The translations under genes were made by a program, and so were the position numbers. DNA of 39,442 nt from Novosphingobium olei (GTDB taxonomy: Bacteria > Pseudomonadota > Alphaproteobacteria > Sphingomonadales > Sphingomonadaceae): positions 1 to 39,442 of the forward strand of contig NZ_JABBGM010000018.1 of assembly GCF_012927405.1 (NCBI RefSeq), written 5' to 3'. The stretch's first letter is position 1; the number at the start of each line of letters is the position of its first letter. Below the pieces are notes generated by a model that worked only from the letters and a program-made list of their open reading frames with translations, ran no database searches and was not told where the DNA came from. Below, one piece after another: positions 8,475 through 16,735 of the stretch.

Positions 8475-8968
8475 CGCGCAAACCCGATCCGATTGTGGAG
8501 ATCGTCGAATCCGCGAGGTTTCAACAGGCGGTCGTGGGCCCGATGGTCGATGCCTTCGTCCGCCGGCTCAGGGCGCCCGGAGCAGACGGCGCGACATCCA
8601 GAGCCTTCCTGCTGGACTGGCTCTATCTCCAGCGCCCCATGTTTGAACGGTTCCGGGGGCACCGTTTCAATGTTCAGTTCGAGGGACCGCCACTGGCTGT
8701 TGATGGCGAGGAATTCGCCATCGGCTGCCTGATCCAGCGCGAGATCGAATGGGCGCGGATCAACCCCGGCAAGGCCGTCGCACTGTTGCGCCGCTTGCGC
8801 GCCGCCGTTGATACCGAAGTCGACAATTGGATGGGCGGGCAGCCGATGTCCTTTTTGCCGGCAACGCCGCAAAGGCCGTTCCCGGATCGGGCAGCAGCGG
8901 ATGCCGAAGTCGCGCGGATCATCCGCGACGTCCTGGGCTCCGCCGGTAATCCTGAAGGAGACGCCTGA
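8471..8968 (+). CDS. Unknown 165-residue protein of the transfer operon
   Basis: Not recognised. A mostly helical soluble protein: an N-terminal stretch around QAVVGPMVDAFVRRLRA, a central LLDWLYLQRPMFERF segment and a helical C-terminus (PDRAAADAEVARIIRDVLG). It overlaps its upstream neighbour by ATGA. The stop TGA lies at 8966-8968, directly before the predicted oriT. Position suggests a mobilization accessory protein, possibly an oriT-binding or relaxosome factor, but no motif shows this. Confidence 0.6.
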   Translation: MTRKPDPIVEIVESARFQQAVVGPMVDAFVRRLRAPGADGATSRAFLLDWLYLQRPMFERFRGHRFNVQFEGPPLAVDGEEFAIGCLIQREIEWARINPGKAVALLRRLRAAVDTEVDNWMGGQPMSFLPATPQRPFPDRAAADAEVARIIRDVLGSAGNPEGDA

Positions 8969-9040
8969 TGCCGATCAAGCAGGTCATGCCGGATGATGCA
9001 TGGGCCCGCGATGCTGTGCATCGGGGCAGGTTTAAGGGTA

Positions 9041-9167
9041 CACACCCCACGCACGCGTGCAGCGAGGAATTGCGCGGGCTTGCGGCGATGCCGATAGCAT
9101 CGCCGGTCAGGCTGCGCGCGGGAAATGGCGCAATTCCTCGGGTTGCGGCGATGGCGATCCGCATCGC
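9041..9167 (-). other. oriT: Candidate oriT with an F-like nic site
   Basis: On the minus strand a perfect 10-base palindrome GCACGCGTGC (9051-9060) is followed directly by GTGGGGTGTG (9041-9050). In plasmid F an inverted repeat is followed in the same way by GTGGGGTGT, and TraI nicks after that T, so the cut is predicted between 9042 and 9041. Upstream on that strand are a perfect 13-base inverted repeat (CGAGGAATTGCGC 9063-9075 with its complement 9128-9140), a nested 9-base hairpin (9083-9091 with 9097-9105) and an imperfect direct repeat (9078-9103 and 9141-9167). The site lies just upstream of the coupling protein and MobF relaxase genes. The nicked strand would carry leftward DNA in first and the relaxase genes last. 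Confidence 0.7.
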
Positions 9168-9182
9168 TACGGGGGGCGGACG

Positions 9183-9554
9183 ATGAGCGCGCGGGCCCAG
9201 ACGGTGCGGCTCAGCCCGGCACGTCATCGCACGCTGTCCGGCCTCGCGGGCCAGCGTGGCCTGAGTGAATATGCCATGCTCGCCCGCATCGTCGATGCCG
9301 GCTTTGTCGCTGTCACCGATGGGGTGGCCCGCGAGGCGGACGCCCGCGAGATTGCGGTCGAGGTGGCCGCGATCGCAGAGCGCCTTGCCGATGTCGAACG
9401 CGTGCTCGACCGCGCCCTGTTCACGGCCTGCGCTGCCTATGCCTATGCCCGCCACGCAGCGCTCGGCACGAAGAAGCCGGACGAGGTGATCGCCGCAGAA
9501 GCGCGCGCCGCCTTCGTTCGCCAGCGCGCGCTCGCCATGGAGATCGAACCATGA
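9183..9554 (+). CDS. Small mobilization accessory protein, possibly ribbon-helix-helix
   Basis: A 123-residue protein. The N-terminus, TVRLSPARHRTLSGLAGQRGLSEYAMLARIV, has the strand-helix-helix pattern of ribbon-helix-helix or MobC-like DNA-binding proteins. The rest is an Ala-rich helical region (about 55-85) likely to be a coiled coil. It starts right after the candidate oriT and overlaps traD by four bases (ATGA). In MobF systems a small DNA-binding protein (TrwA, TraY) helps the relaxase at oriT, and that is the likely role here. The call rests on position and a weak fold pattern, so it could also be an unrelated small protein. Confidence 0.6.
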   Translation: MSARAQTVRLSPARHRTLSGLAGQRGLSEYAMLARIVDAGFVAVTDGVAREADAREIAVEVAAIAERLADVERVLDRALFTACAAYAYARHAALGTKKPDEVIAAEARAAFVRQRALAMEIEP

Positions 9555-11371
9555 CCCAGCGACACGATTTTGCCTTCCGTTCGCATTCGCTGTGGCGGAT
9601 GCGGATGAGCCATTTCCAGCAACGGATCCGGTTCTACTGGCAGCTCGTGGCGGGTAGTACGCTGTGCGGGGCCTTCGCTGGTATCCAGCTGTTCATGGCA
9701 CCCCAGTCGATGGCGCCCGCGCTCCAATGCCTGGGCGCGCGACTGCTCGTCCAGCTCGGCGAAATGACCGGCCAGGACCTGCAGATGAATGTCACTCTCG
9801 GCGGTCATGTCAGGCAGCTTTACGCCCGGACGGTAGCCACTGCGCCGGCCTTCGACGAGCCCTTCTCACAGATGCTCAATTGCCTGGTCTGGGGTGCGCT
9901 CGGCGGGCTGGTGATGGGACTCCTGGCGATTGTCCTGATCCGGCGAAACATGTCCACCCAAGGGCAAGAGACGTTCGGTGACCGCATCCTTGGTGGAACG
10001 ACGGTGGTGGCACCGGATGCGCTGAAAGGCCGCCTTGCCGGGCGCACCGACGACCGCTCGCTGCGCATCGGTCCGGTGCCCATCCCGCGTGGAATCGAGA
10101 CCCGGCATTTCGCGTTTCTCGGCACCACCGGCAGCGGCAAGACGACGGTGCTCCGTCAGCTGCTCGACCGGATCGAAGCACGCGGCGAAGCCGCACTGGT
10201 CTATGACACCAGCGGCGAATTCATCGCCCACTATTACAGACCTGCGCGCGGCGACGTGATCCTAAATCCCTTCGATGCCCGGTGCGCCTTCTGGTCCCCG
10301 TTAGACGAGATATCGCACCCCGCCGATGCCGACCGGATCGCCCGCCAGCTCGTCTCCGAGACCGGCAGCCAGGACGACGATGTCTGGCTCGAGACGAGCC
10401 GCATCCTCGTTGCCAACATGCTCCGTTCGCTCTGGGCCGAAGGCAACTGCAGCCTTGAAGCCCTGCTCGAAGCCCTGCAGGTCAAGAGCAAGGAGCAGCT
10501 CAAGCAATGGCTGGGGCATACCTCGTCGGCGCGGACCTTCGCCGACGATGCCGACCGTGCCACCGGAAGCGTGCTGTTCATGCTCGCCAAGGCAGCGAAC
10601 CTGATCCAGTTCCTGCGCATCGACGATGGCGGGACCGCGCGTTTTGCCTTTCGCGATTTCATTGCCGGGCTCGATGCGCGGCCCGGCGCGAAGCCTTGGA
10701 TCTTCGTGCCGCGCAAGGAGGACTATTTCGAGGCGGCCAAGCCGCTCATGGCCTGCTGGCTCGAATGCGCGGCGAGCGCGGTACTCGGTCTTTCGCCGTC
10801 GCCCCAACGGCGCATCTGGTTCGTGCTCGACGAGCTCGCCGACCTGCCGCGCGTCGAGAATCTGGCGCGGCTCCTGCCCGAAGGTCGCAAGTTCGGCGCA
10901 GCGATCGTGCTCACCTTCCAGGCGCTGGGGCAGATGCGCAATCGCTATGGCGCGAACATTGCCGAGGCCATGCTGGCCTGCTGCAATACCAAGTTGTTCC
11001 TGCAGACCGTCGATCGCGAAACCCGCCAGTGGGCGAGCCAGACGATCGGCGATTGTGAAATCGAAATGCGCGTCGCAACCGATACGCTGACCATCGGCAA
11101 TGAAGTGCCGCGCACAACCATTGCCACACAGCGCGGGTTTCGCGCTGCCGTGCTCGAAAGTGAGCTGCGGCTTCCCCCGCACCAGGGCTTCCTGCTGCTG
11201 CCCGATGGTCTGCCAGTCGCGCGCATCGGACTTACCGCCGACCACATTGCAGCGCGTGGATCTGCCCGCCAGCCTGCCTTTGTCGCGGGCGACCCGGCGG
11301 GCACGCTGTGGAGCCGGGTGAGCGAGATTGCCCGCAAGGCCCAGCCCGACAGCAAGCCGGGACCGGTGTGA
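9551..11371 (+). CDS. traD: TraD/VirD4-type conjugative coupling ATPase
   Basis: A 606-residue type IV coupling protein. Two transmembrane segments lie near residues 28-50 and 111-131, with a periplasmic loop between them. The cytosolic ATPase follows: Walker A GTTGSGKTT at about 191-199, the conserved NPFDARCAFWSP stretch at about 239-250, and Walker B RIWFVLDELAD at about 421-431. Coupling proteins hexamerise at the inner membrane, recruit the relaxase-DNA complex and pump it into a secretion channel. Here it is encoded directly before the relaxase, with stop and start fused as TGATG. No secretion channel genes occur in the window, so it must dock on the T4SS of a helper plasmid or ICE, or on genes elsewhere in the host. 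Confidence 0.92.
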   Translation: MTQRHDFAFRSHSLWRMRMSHFQQRIRFYWQLVAGSTLCGAFAGIQLFMAPQSMAPALQCLGARLLVQLGEMTGQDLQMNVTLGGHVRQLYARTVATAPAFDEPFSQMLNCLVWGALGGLVMGLLAIVLIRRNMSTQGQETFGDRILGGTTVVAPDALKGRLAGRTDDRSLRIGPVPIPRGIETRHFAFLGTTGSGKTTVLRQLLDRIEARGEAALVYDTSGEFIAHYYRPARGDVILNPFDARCAFWSPLDEISHPADADRIARQLVSETGSQDDDVWLETSRILVANMLRSLWAEGNCSLEALLEALQVKSKEQLKQWLGHTSSARTFADDADRATGSVLFMLAKAANLIQFLRIDDGGTARFAFRDFIAGLDARPGAKPWIFVPRKEDYFEAAKPLMACWLECAASAVLGLSPSPQRRIWFVLDELADLPRVENLARLLPEGRKFGAAIVLTFQALGQMRNRYGANIAEAMLACCNTKLFLQTVDRETRQWASQTIGDCEIEMRVATDTLTIGNEVPRTTIATQRGFRAAVLESELRLPPHQGFLLLPDGLPVARIGLTADHIAARGSARQPAFVAGDPAGTLWSRVSEIARKAQPDSKPGPV

Positions 11372-14133
11372 TGGTCGCCTCGGTCTCGGCCCTTTCCAGC
11401 GCCGGCCAGGCGGCGAGCTACTACGAGGCCGACGACTACTACGCGGAAGGTGGCCTCGCTCCGTCCGAATGGTTCGGTGAGGCCGCTGCAGCGCTGGGTC
11501 TGGCGGGCGAGGTCGATCGTGAGCAGTTCGCGGAGCTTCTGGAGGGCAAGGTGGCCGGGGAGCAACATGGCAGGAATTCCGGGGATGCTGCTCGCGACGG
11601 CAAGACTGCGCATCGTCCCGGCTGGGATATCACCCTGTCCGCGCCTAAGTCGGTCTCGATCATGGCCGAGGTGGCGGGAGACAAGCGGCTGATCGCTGCA
11701 CACGCCGCGGCGGTGAAAGTGGCGTTGGCCCATGTCGAAACACACATGGCGGCCACCCGCGTGCGGGAGGGCGGAGAGGTCCGACGTGAGGCGACGGGCA
11801 ACCTTGCCATTGCCACCTTCCGCCACGCGACGAGCCGGGCACAGGACCCGCAGCTTCACACCCATGCGGTCGTGCTCAATGCCACGCAGGACAGGGAAGG
11901 TATCTGGCGCAGTCTGGAGCCGCGTGCCCTCTACCAGCTCCAGAAGGAAATCGGCGCGATCTACCGGCAAGAGCTGGCGCATGGGGTGGCGGAGCTTGGC
12001 TACCGGATCGAGCCGGGCAAGGATGCCATGTTCGAAATCGCCGGCGTACCGGATAAAGCCATCGCGGCGCTGAGCCAGCGCACCGCCGCGATCGATATCC
12101 GGCTTGCGGAGCGCGGAACGAGCCGTGAGGCGGCAAGTGCTGCCGAAAAGCAGATGGCCGCGCTCGATACCCGCGAGCCCAAGACGCTTGTCAACATCGG
12201 TGAATTGCGCGGCCAATGGCGGGCGACCGCCGACGCAGCCGGGTTCGAAAGATCAGCGCAGCACCGCCTAGTGACGGAGGCGCAGGCACGTGCAAGCGAG
12301 CCCAATCCTTTCATCACTCCGGACATGCTGGCGCGGCAGGCGGTGGCCTTTGCTTCCGCCAAGCTTGCAGAGCGCGAGGCAGTGTTTGCGGCAGGCACGC
12401 TGGCACGCGAGGCCGGCGACTTTGCCTTCGGCGAGGTCGGGCATAGCGCAATCGGCTCGGCCATTGCGGAGGCACAGGAGCGCGGGGAGCTCGTTCCTCG
12501 CATCTTCCTCGACCGTCGCGGTACCGAGTATGCGGGCTTTACCACACCGCAGGCGATCGAGACCGAACAGACCATGCTGCGGATCGAGGCTGCGGGGCGC
12601 AATATGGCCGAGCCGCTGGCAAGTCCTGTTGCGGCGGCGCGGACGGTCGAGCGCGCTGCGCGGCAGTCCGCGCGCTCCGGCTTTGCCTGGACCGACGACC
12701 AGAAGCGTTCGACTGCTGATTTGCTCGCCTCGCGCGACCGCGTTACCGCCGTTCAGGGCTACGCCGGGACGGCCAAGACCACCACCGTCCTCGCGACTTA
12801 TGCCCGCGAGGCCGAGCGGCGGGGTCTCGCCGTGACTGCACTCGCGCCCACGGCCTCGGCCGCAACCGTACTGGGTGAAGCGCTCGGGCGACGCGGCGAT
12901 ACCGTCGCGCGCCATCTGCTGAGGCCCGAGGCGCGGATGGCGGGCAAGGATGCTGTCTGGATCGTCGATGAGGCTTCGCTGCTGTCCGCAAACGACATGG
13001 CAAGGCTGATGGCCAGTGCCGACAAGGCCGGCGCGCGGCTGGTGCTCGTCGGTGACGTTCGCCAGCTGGGTTCGGTGGGGGCCGGCGCTGCCTTCGCGCA
13101 ACTGCAGCAGGCCGGCATGGCGACCACCCGGCTCGCTGAAATCGTCCGCCAGACGAATGCCAACACCCGCGAAGCGGTCATCGCATCGATCGAGGGTCAT
13201 GCCGGCAAGGCGCTTGCCGCGCTGGAACGAGGCGGCGGCCGGGTGATCGAGGCTGCTACGCAGGATGAGCGACTTGGCGCTATGGCTCGTGAATATGTCG
13301 CCATGGCGCCCACTGAGCGGGCGCGCACCTTGGTCATCGAGCCCTCCCGTGACGGGCGCGACAAATTGACCAACCTGATCCGTGGGCAACTGGCTGCGCG
13401 CGGTGAGCTGTCGGCAGCTGCCGTCCGCTTTACTGCGCTGGAGTCCAAGGGGCTGACCCACGCCGAGGCCCGCGAGGCGGCGAGCTACGCCATTGGTGAC
13501 GTGGTCCGGTTCAATCGTGATTATGCGGGCAAGTCTGTCTCTCGAGGCGAGGCGTTGAGAATCAGCGCCGTCGATCCCGAGCGGGGGCGCATTGGCCTGG
13601 ACGACGGCCGGGGCCGGTCGATCGACTGGCATCCCCGGCAATGGGGCGCGGGAACGGTCGAGGTGTTCGAACCCACGCCCATGGAATTGCGGACCGGCGA
13701 CCGGGTGCAGTTCACGCGCAACGATCGCGAGCAGGGCCGGGTCAACGGGCTGGGCGGGACGGTGACCGGTATCGACTGCGACACCGGTTCGGCGATTTTG
13801 AAGCTGGCGACCGGACGCGAGCAGCGGCTCGACCTGACCAATGCCCGCGACACGCACCTGCGGCACGCATGGGTGCAGACCGCTTATGCGGCGCAGGGCC
13901 ATACCGCCGAGCGGGTCATGATCCATGCCGACAGTCGTTCCACCAACCTGGTCGACCAGAAGATGCTCTATGTCGCGTTGTCCCGCGCCAGGAACGAGGC
14001 GGTTGTGGTGACCGATGACAAGGAGCGCCTCGTTCGCGCCATTTATGAGCGGGCGGGGGAGAAGCAGACTGCGCTGGCGCCAGATCTGATCGAAGCCGGC
14101 ACCAGCAAGATGCCTGCAGCCGGCATCGGCTGA
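11371..14133 (+). CDS. traI: MobF-family relaxase with helicase domain (TrwC/TraI-like)
   Basis: A 920-residue relaxase-helicase. The N-terminal relaxase domain has paired tyrosines (Tyr17/18 and Tyr23/24, in ASYYEADDYYAEGG) as nucleophile candidates and the metal-binding histidines His152, His163 and His165 in RHATSRAQDPQLHTHAVV. The C-terminal half is a RecD2-type SF1 helicase: GYAGTAKTT at about 463-471, WIVDEASLL, and a UvrD-like end with TAYAAQGHTAERV and LYVALSRAR. It nicks oriT, stays bound to the 5' end and unwinds the transferred strand. I start it at ATG 11371, which overlaps the traD stop; upstream in-frame starts lack the relaxase N-terminus. The Walker A has Ala in place of the usual second Gly (AGTAKTT). 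Confidence 0.93.
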   Translation: MVASVSALSSAGQAASYYEADDYYAEGGLAPSEWFGEAAAALGLAGEVDREQFAELLEGKVAGEQHGRNSGDAARDGKTAHRPGWDITLSAPKSVSIMAEVAGDKRLIAAHAAAVKVALAHVETHMAATRVREGGEVRREATGNLAIATFRHATSRAQDPQLHTHAVVLNATQDREGIWRSLEPRALYQLQKEIGAIYRQELAHGVAELGYRIEPGKDAMFEIAGVPDKAIAALSQRTAAIDIRLAERGTSREAASAAEKQMAALDTREPKTLVNIGELRGQWRATADAAGFERSAQHRLVTEAQARASEPNPFITPDMLARQAVAFASAKLAEREAVFAAGTLAREAGDFAFGEVGHSAIGSAIAEAQERGELVPRIFLDRRGTEYAGFTTPQAIETEQTMLRIEAAGRNMAEPLASPVAAARTVERAARQSARSGFAWTDDQKRSTADLLASRDRVTAVQGYAGTAKTTTVLATYAREAERRGLAVTALAPTASAATVLGEALGRRGDTVARHLLRPEARMAGKDAVWIVDEASLLSANDMARLMASADKAGARLVLVGDVRQLGSVGAGAAFAQLQQAGMATTRLAEIVRQTNANTREAVIASIEGHAGKALAALERGGGRVIEAATQDERLGAMAREYVAMAPTERARTLVIEPSRDGRDKLTNLIRGQLAARGELSAAAVRFTALESKGLTHAEAREAASYAIGDVVRFNRDYAGKSVSRGEALRISAVDPERGRIGLDDGRGRSIDWHPRQWGAGTVEVFEPTPMELRTGDRVQFTRNDREQGRVNGLGGTVTGIDCDTGSAILKLATGREQRLDLTNARDTHLRHAWVQTAYAAQGHTAERVMIHADSRSTNLVDQKMLYVALSRARNEAVVVTDDKERLVRAIYERAGEKQTALAPDLIEAGTSKMPAAGIG

Positions 14134-14231
14134 CTACGGACTACTGCCTTGCGAAAACTCTGTATTATTTGGCATCCATGGTCTTGGGCATTGCCACGGG
14201 CGGACCCGGTGGCGATAACGACCGCTCCGGG

Positions 14232-14280
14232 CTGACCCGGGGCAAATAGACAGTGTATACTACCAAAAACAGGGGGTGTT
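14232..14280 (+). promoter_or_regulatory. Probable promoter and ribosome binding site of the R-M operon
   Basis: CTGACC (14232-14237) and TATACT (14256-14261) are 18 bases apart, a reasonable sigma-70 promoter. AGGGGG (14271-14276) sits four bases before the GTG start at 14281. A short dyad CCGGG-CTGA-CCCGG overlaps the -35. Immediately upstream is the end of the relaxase gene, so the R-M genes are a separate transcription unit. Confidence 0.5.
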
Positions 14281-15912
14281 GTGGCAGACCTGACCAACCA
14301 ACCAGATGCCACGAGGCTTATCTATGGACTGCGTGATACCGGATACAATTTCAATACTGCCGCAGCGGATATCATTGATAACTCAATTGCAGCCATGGCG
14401 ACTGAAGTGAATGTCGTTCTCGAGCTTCGTCCGGATGGTCGCAAGTTCGTATGTTTCGGCGACAATGGCGATGGCATGGATGAAGAAATGCTGTTTGCAG
14501 CCATGCGCTATGGTGCTCCCGCAAGAAGTAACCTTGCCAGTCTGGGCAAGTTCGGATTGGGTCTGAAGACGGCCTCGACATCGGTATGCCTCCGGTTGAC
14601 GGTAATTTCCCGAAAGCTGCCTTCCGATCCCTTGGCAAAGCTTGCGTGGGATCTGGAGTACGTCGAGCAGGAGAATGAATGGAGAATGCTCAGTGAGCCG
14701 GTCACTGCCGACGAGCGCGACTGGTTTGAGGAGCTCTGTGGTGAGAAAGGAACGCTGGTCGTCTGGTCAAAATGTGACCGGCTTCTGTCCAAGGAATATG
14801 ACGAACCGGGCGGCAGTCAGGAACAGAGTGCGATCCGGCGTCTGTCCGAACGACTTCGTGAGCATGTAGCGCTGATCTATCATCGCTTTCTCGATCCTGC
14901 AGACACGCGCGAACGCGACGTCACGATTCGGGTGGATGGCGTCGCAGCTGCAGCCTGGAACCCATTTTTTCCGGCGCGCGCAGAGCAGGTGCTGAGCAAG
15001 GAACAGCAATTGCTCGAGGTTGAAATGGAGGACGGCTCCGTGGAGACCGCCTGCCTGAAAGCATGGATCCTGCCCAACCAGCGCGACCTTGACGCCGAAG
15101 AGAAGAAAATTGCGCGTATCACCAACCGTGGTCAGGGTTTCTATATCCACCGCGAAGGACGCGTCATCCAGCAGGGCGGCTGGCTGGGCGTGTTCGGTGC
15201 TGCTGAACCGCACACCTCCCTCCTGAGGGTAGAGTTCGATTTCTCTCACAAGCTCGATCATGCCTTCAAGGTCGACGTGAAGAAGTCGCGTATCCTGTTC
15301 GATCCCGCGCTTGAAGATGAGCTCAAGCGACGTCTCCAGCCTGCATACCGGGAAGCGGGCAACCGCTATCGTCGCCGGGAAAGGGATGCAGCAGTCGAGC
15401 GTGGGATCGACCATGGAAGTGCAAACAAGGCTATTGGCAACACGCCATCAACGAAAAAACCATCGGTCGAATCTGTCGACCCTGCGACGAGGGTCGCCAC
15501 GCTCAACAACAACCGCGGGCCCAGTATAAAGCTGCGGGTTCCGGTTGAGACGAACGTGAATCCGAAAAGCATGTATGTCGAGGCTGTCGACAACATCACG
15601 AGCGGAAACCTGTGGGAGCCGGCGATGCGAAGCAGCGCCGAAACCGGCTTCGTGCCGAGCGTCCGGATCAACAAGTATCACGATTTCTACCAGAAGATCT
15701 ACAAGCGGGCTGCAGCGAGCGGCTATGCCGTCGAGGGCATCGACCTGTTGATGTGGGCATTTGCAATTGCTGAGCAGAACAACACCAACGCCGAGCTCGA
15801 GCCAATCTTCGAAGATATGCGTGAAGAAATTTCATCCAACCTGAAGAGACTGCTGCGCGAGGTGCCCTTGCCCGATGACGATGAGGTGATGGCCCGCGAG
15901 GGGCAGGCCTGA
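14281..15912 (+). CDS. MORC/MutL-like GHKL ATPase of a restriction-modification island
   Basis: A 543-residue protein with an N-terminal GHKL (Hsp90/MutL/histidine kinase-like) ATPase domain. The N box is ADIIDNSI (Asn34), the G1 box is DNGDGM (61-66) and the G2 box is LGKFGLGLKTAS (88-99). The following region (about 120-340) fits an S5-type second domain, and the C-terminal 150 residues are unassigned. MORC-like ATPases in bacteria are known to occur with cytosine methylases, Vsr-like nucleases and SNF2 ATPases, where they are thought to act as ATP-driven DNA clamps during restriction. It starts with GTG behind a strong Shine-Dalgarno and opens the operon. The next gene starts one base after its stop. 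Confidence 0.85.
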   Translation: MADLTNQPDATRLIYGLRDTGYNFNTAAADIIDNSIAAMATEVNVVLELRPDGRKFVCFGDNGDGMDEEMLFAAMRYGAPARSNLASLGKFGLGLKTASTSVCLRLTVISRKLPSDPLAKLAWDLEYVEQENEWRMLSEPVTADERDWFEELCGEKGTLVVWSKCDRLLSKEYDEPGGSQEQSAIRRLSERLREHVALIYHRFLDPADTRERDVTIRVDGVAAAAWNPFFPARAEQVLSKEQQLLEVEMEDGSVETACLKAWILPNQRDLDAEEKKIARITNRGQGFYIHREGRVIQQGGWLGVFGAAEPHTSLLRVEFDFSHKLDHAFKVDVKKSRILFDPALEDELKRRLQPAYREAGNRYRRRERDAAVERGIDHGSANKAIGNTPSTKKPSVESVDPATRVATLNNNRGPSIKLRVPVETNVNPKSMYVEAVDNITSGNLWEPAMRSSAETGFVPSVRINKYHDFYQKIYKRAAASGYAVEGIDLLMWAFAIAEQNNTNAELEPIFEDMREEISSNLKRLLREVPLPDDDEVMAREGQA

Positions 15913-15913
15913 G

Positions 15914-16735
15914 ATGCTGATATCTGCGCAGGAACTTGTCCGCAGGGAGACAGAAGAAGGCACTGGTGCCGGGATCGAACTCGAGGTGGATCGAAGCGGC
16001 GCGCAAACTGGATTGAAGCTCTGGTTTGCCGATCTCGGCCGTAGCAGGAGTCCGATTGTCCATCTGCGACCTACCGGCCTTAAACGCTACGAGGCCCGAT
16101 TGGGCTTCGGAAACTTTGCTGCCGAAACAATCGCGCAGATCATGGCTGCTGAAGCCGAGGAAAAGCAGCTCGCGCGGGCGCTTGTGAGGACCATCGCCGG
16201 GGTGGCCGACGTCCATTGTGGCAATCAGACCCTCGAGAACTGGGAGGTGTCTGGTGCGGACTTCATGATCCGGGCGGAAAAGAAGGGCGTAGCCGACAGG
16301 TTCGGTGACGACGCGCTTGCAGAAACGTGTCGCGACCTTGTGACCCCCCTGCTGGCAGCAATGGCCGAACTCTACGGCTATGACGTAATTGAACCGCCCG
16401 CCGGAGCAGGTAATGAGCCCGTCCTAGAGGGGGCGATCGAACTAGCTGTCATCAGGCGCCGTGAGCGAAACCCGCGCAACCGGCTGCTTTGTCTGCGCAT
16501 CCATGGCTCGCGCTGTGCCGTCTGCGCATGCGACCCTGTCTCCGTCTACGGTCCGGATGTCAGCATCCTGGAGGTTCACCATATCCAGCCCCTGAGCCTT
16601 GGCGATAGTCCAAGGCCATACGATCCGGCGACAGATCTGATCCCGCTCTGCCCGAACTGTCACAGGGCAATCCATTCAAGGCGCCCGCTGCCGTGGTCGC
16701 CGCAGGAACTCGCAGGGATGATTGCGAGTGCCTGA
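15914..16735 (+). CDS. HNH endonuclease of the R-M island
   Basis: A 273-residue protein with a C-terminal McrA-like HNH nuclease. The zinc-binding CAVC (Cys201, Cys204) is followed by the core EVHHIQPLSLGD (His222/His223) and DLIPLCPNCHRAIHSRR (Cys246, Cys249, His250, His254). The N-terminal 170 residues are not recognised; they may bind DNA or the ATPase partner. This is the likely double-strand cutter of the restriction complex. The start follows the GHKL stop by one base and the 3' end overlaps the SNF2 gene, so the three are coupled. All metal and zinc ligands appear intact. Confidence 0.85.
   Translation: MLISAQELVRRETEEGTGAGIELEVDRSGAQTGLKLWFADLGRSRSPIVHLRPTGLKRYEARLGFGNFAAETIAQIMAAEAEEKQLARALVRTIAGVADVHCGNQTLENWEVSGADFMIRAEKKGVADRFGDDALAETCRDLVTPLLAAMAELYGYDVIEPPAGAGNEPVLEGAIELAVIRRRERNPRNRLLCLRIHGSRCAVCACDPVSVYGPDVSILEVHHIQPLSLGDSPRPYDPATDLIPLCPNCHRAIHSRRPLPWSPQELAGMIASA

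Noticed and set aside
8968..9186. A 72-residue open frame starting on a TGATG overlap
   Set aside because: It covers the candidate oriT with its inverted and direct repeats, and its translation is low-complexity text with no family look. The overlap with the upstream stop may be fortuitous; it could still be translated, but I do not list it as a gene.
12268..13926. Minus-strand open frame of 552 codons opposite the relaxase
   Set aside because: High-GC shadow of the MobF gene; no recognisable domain.
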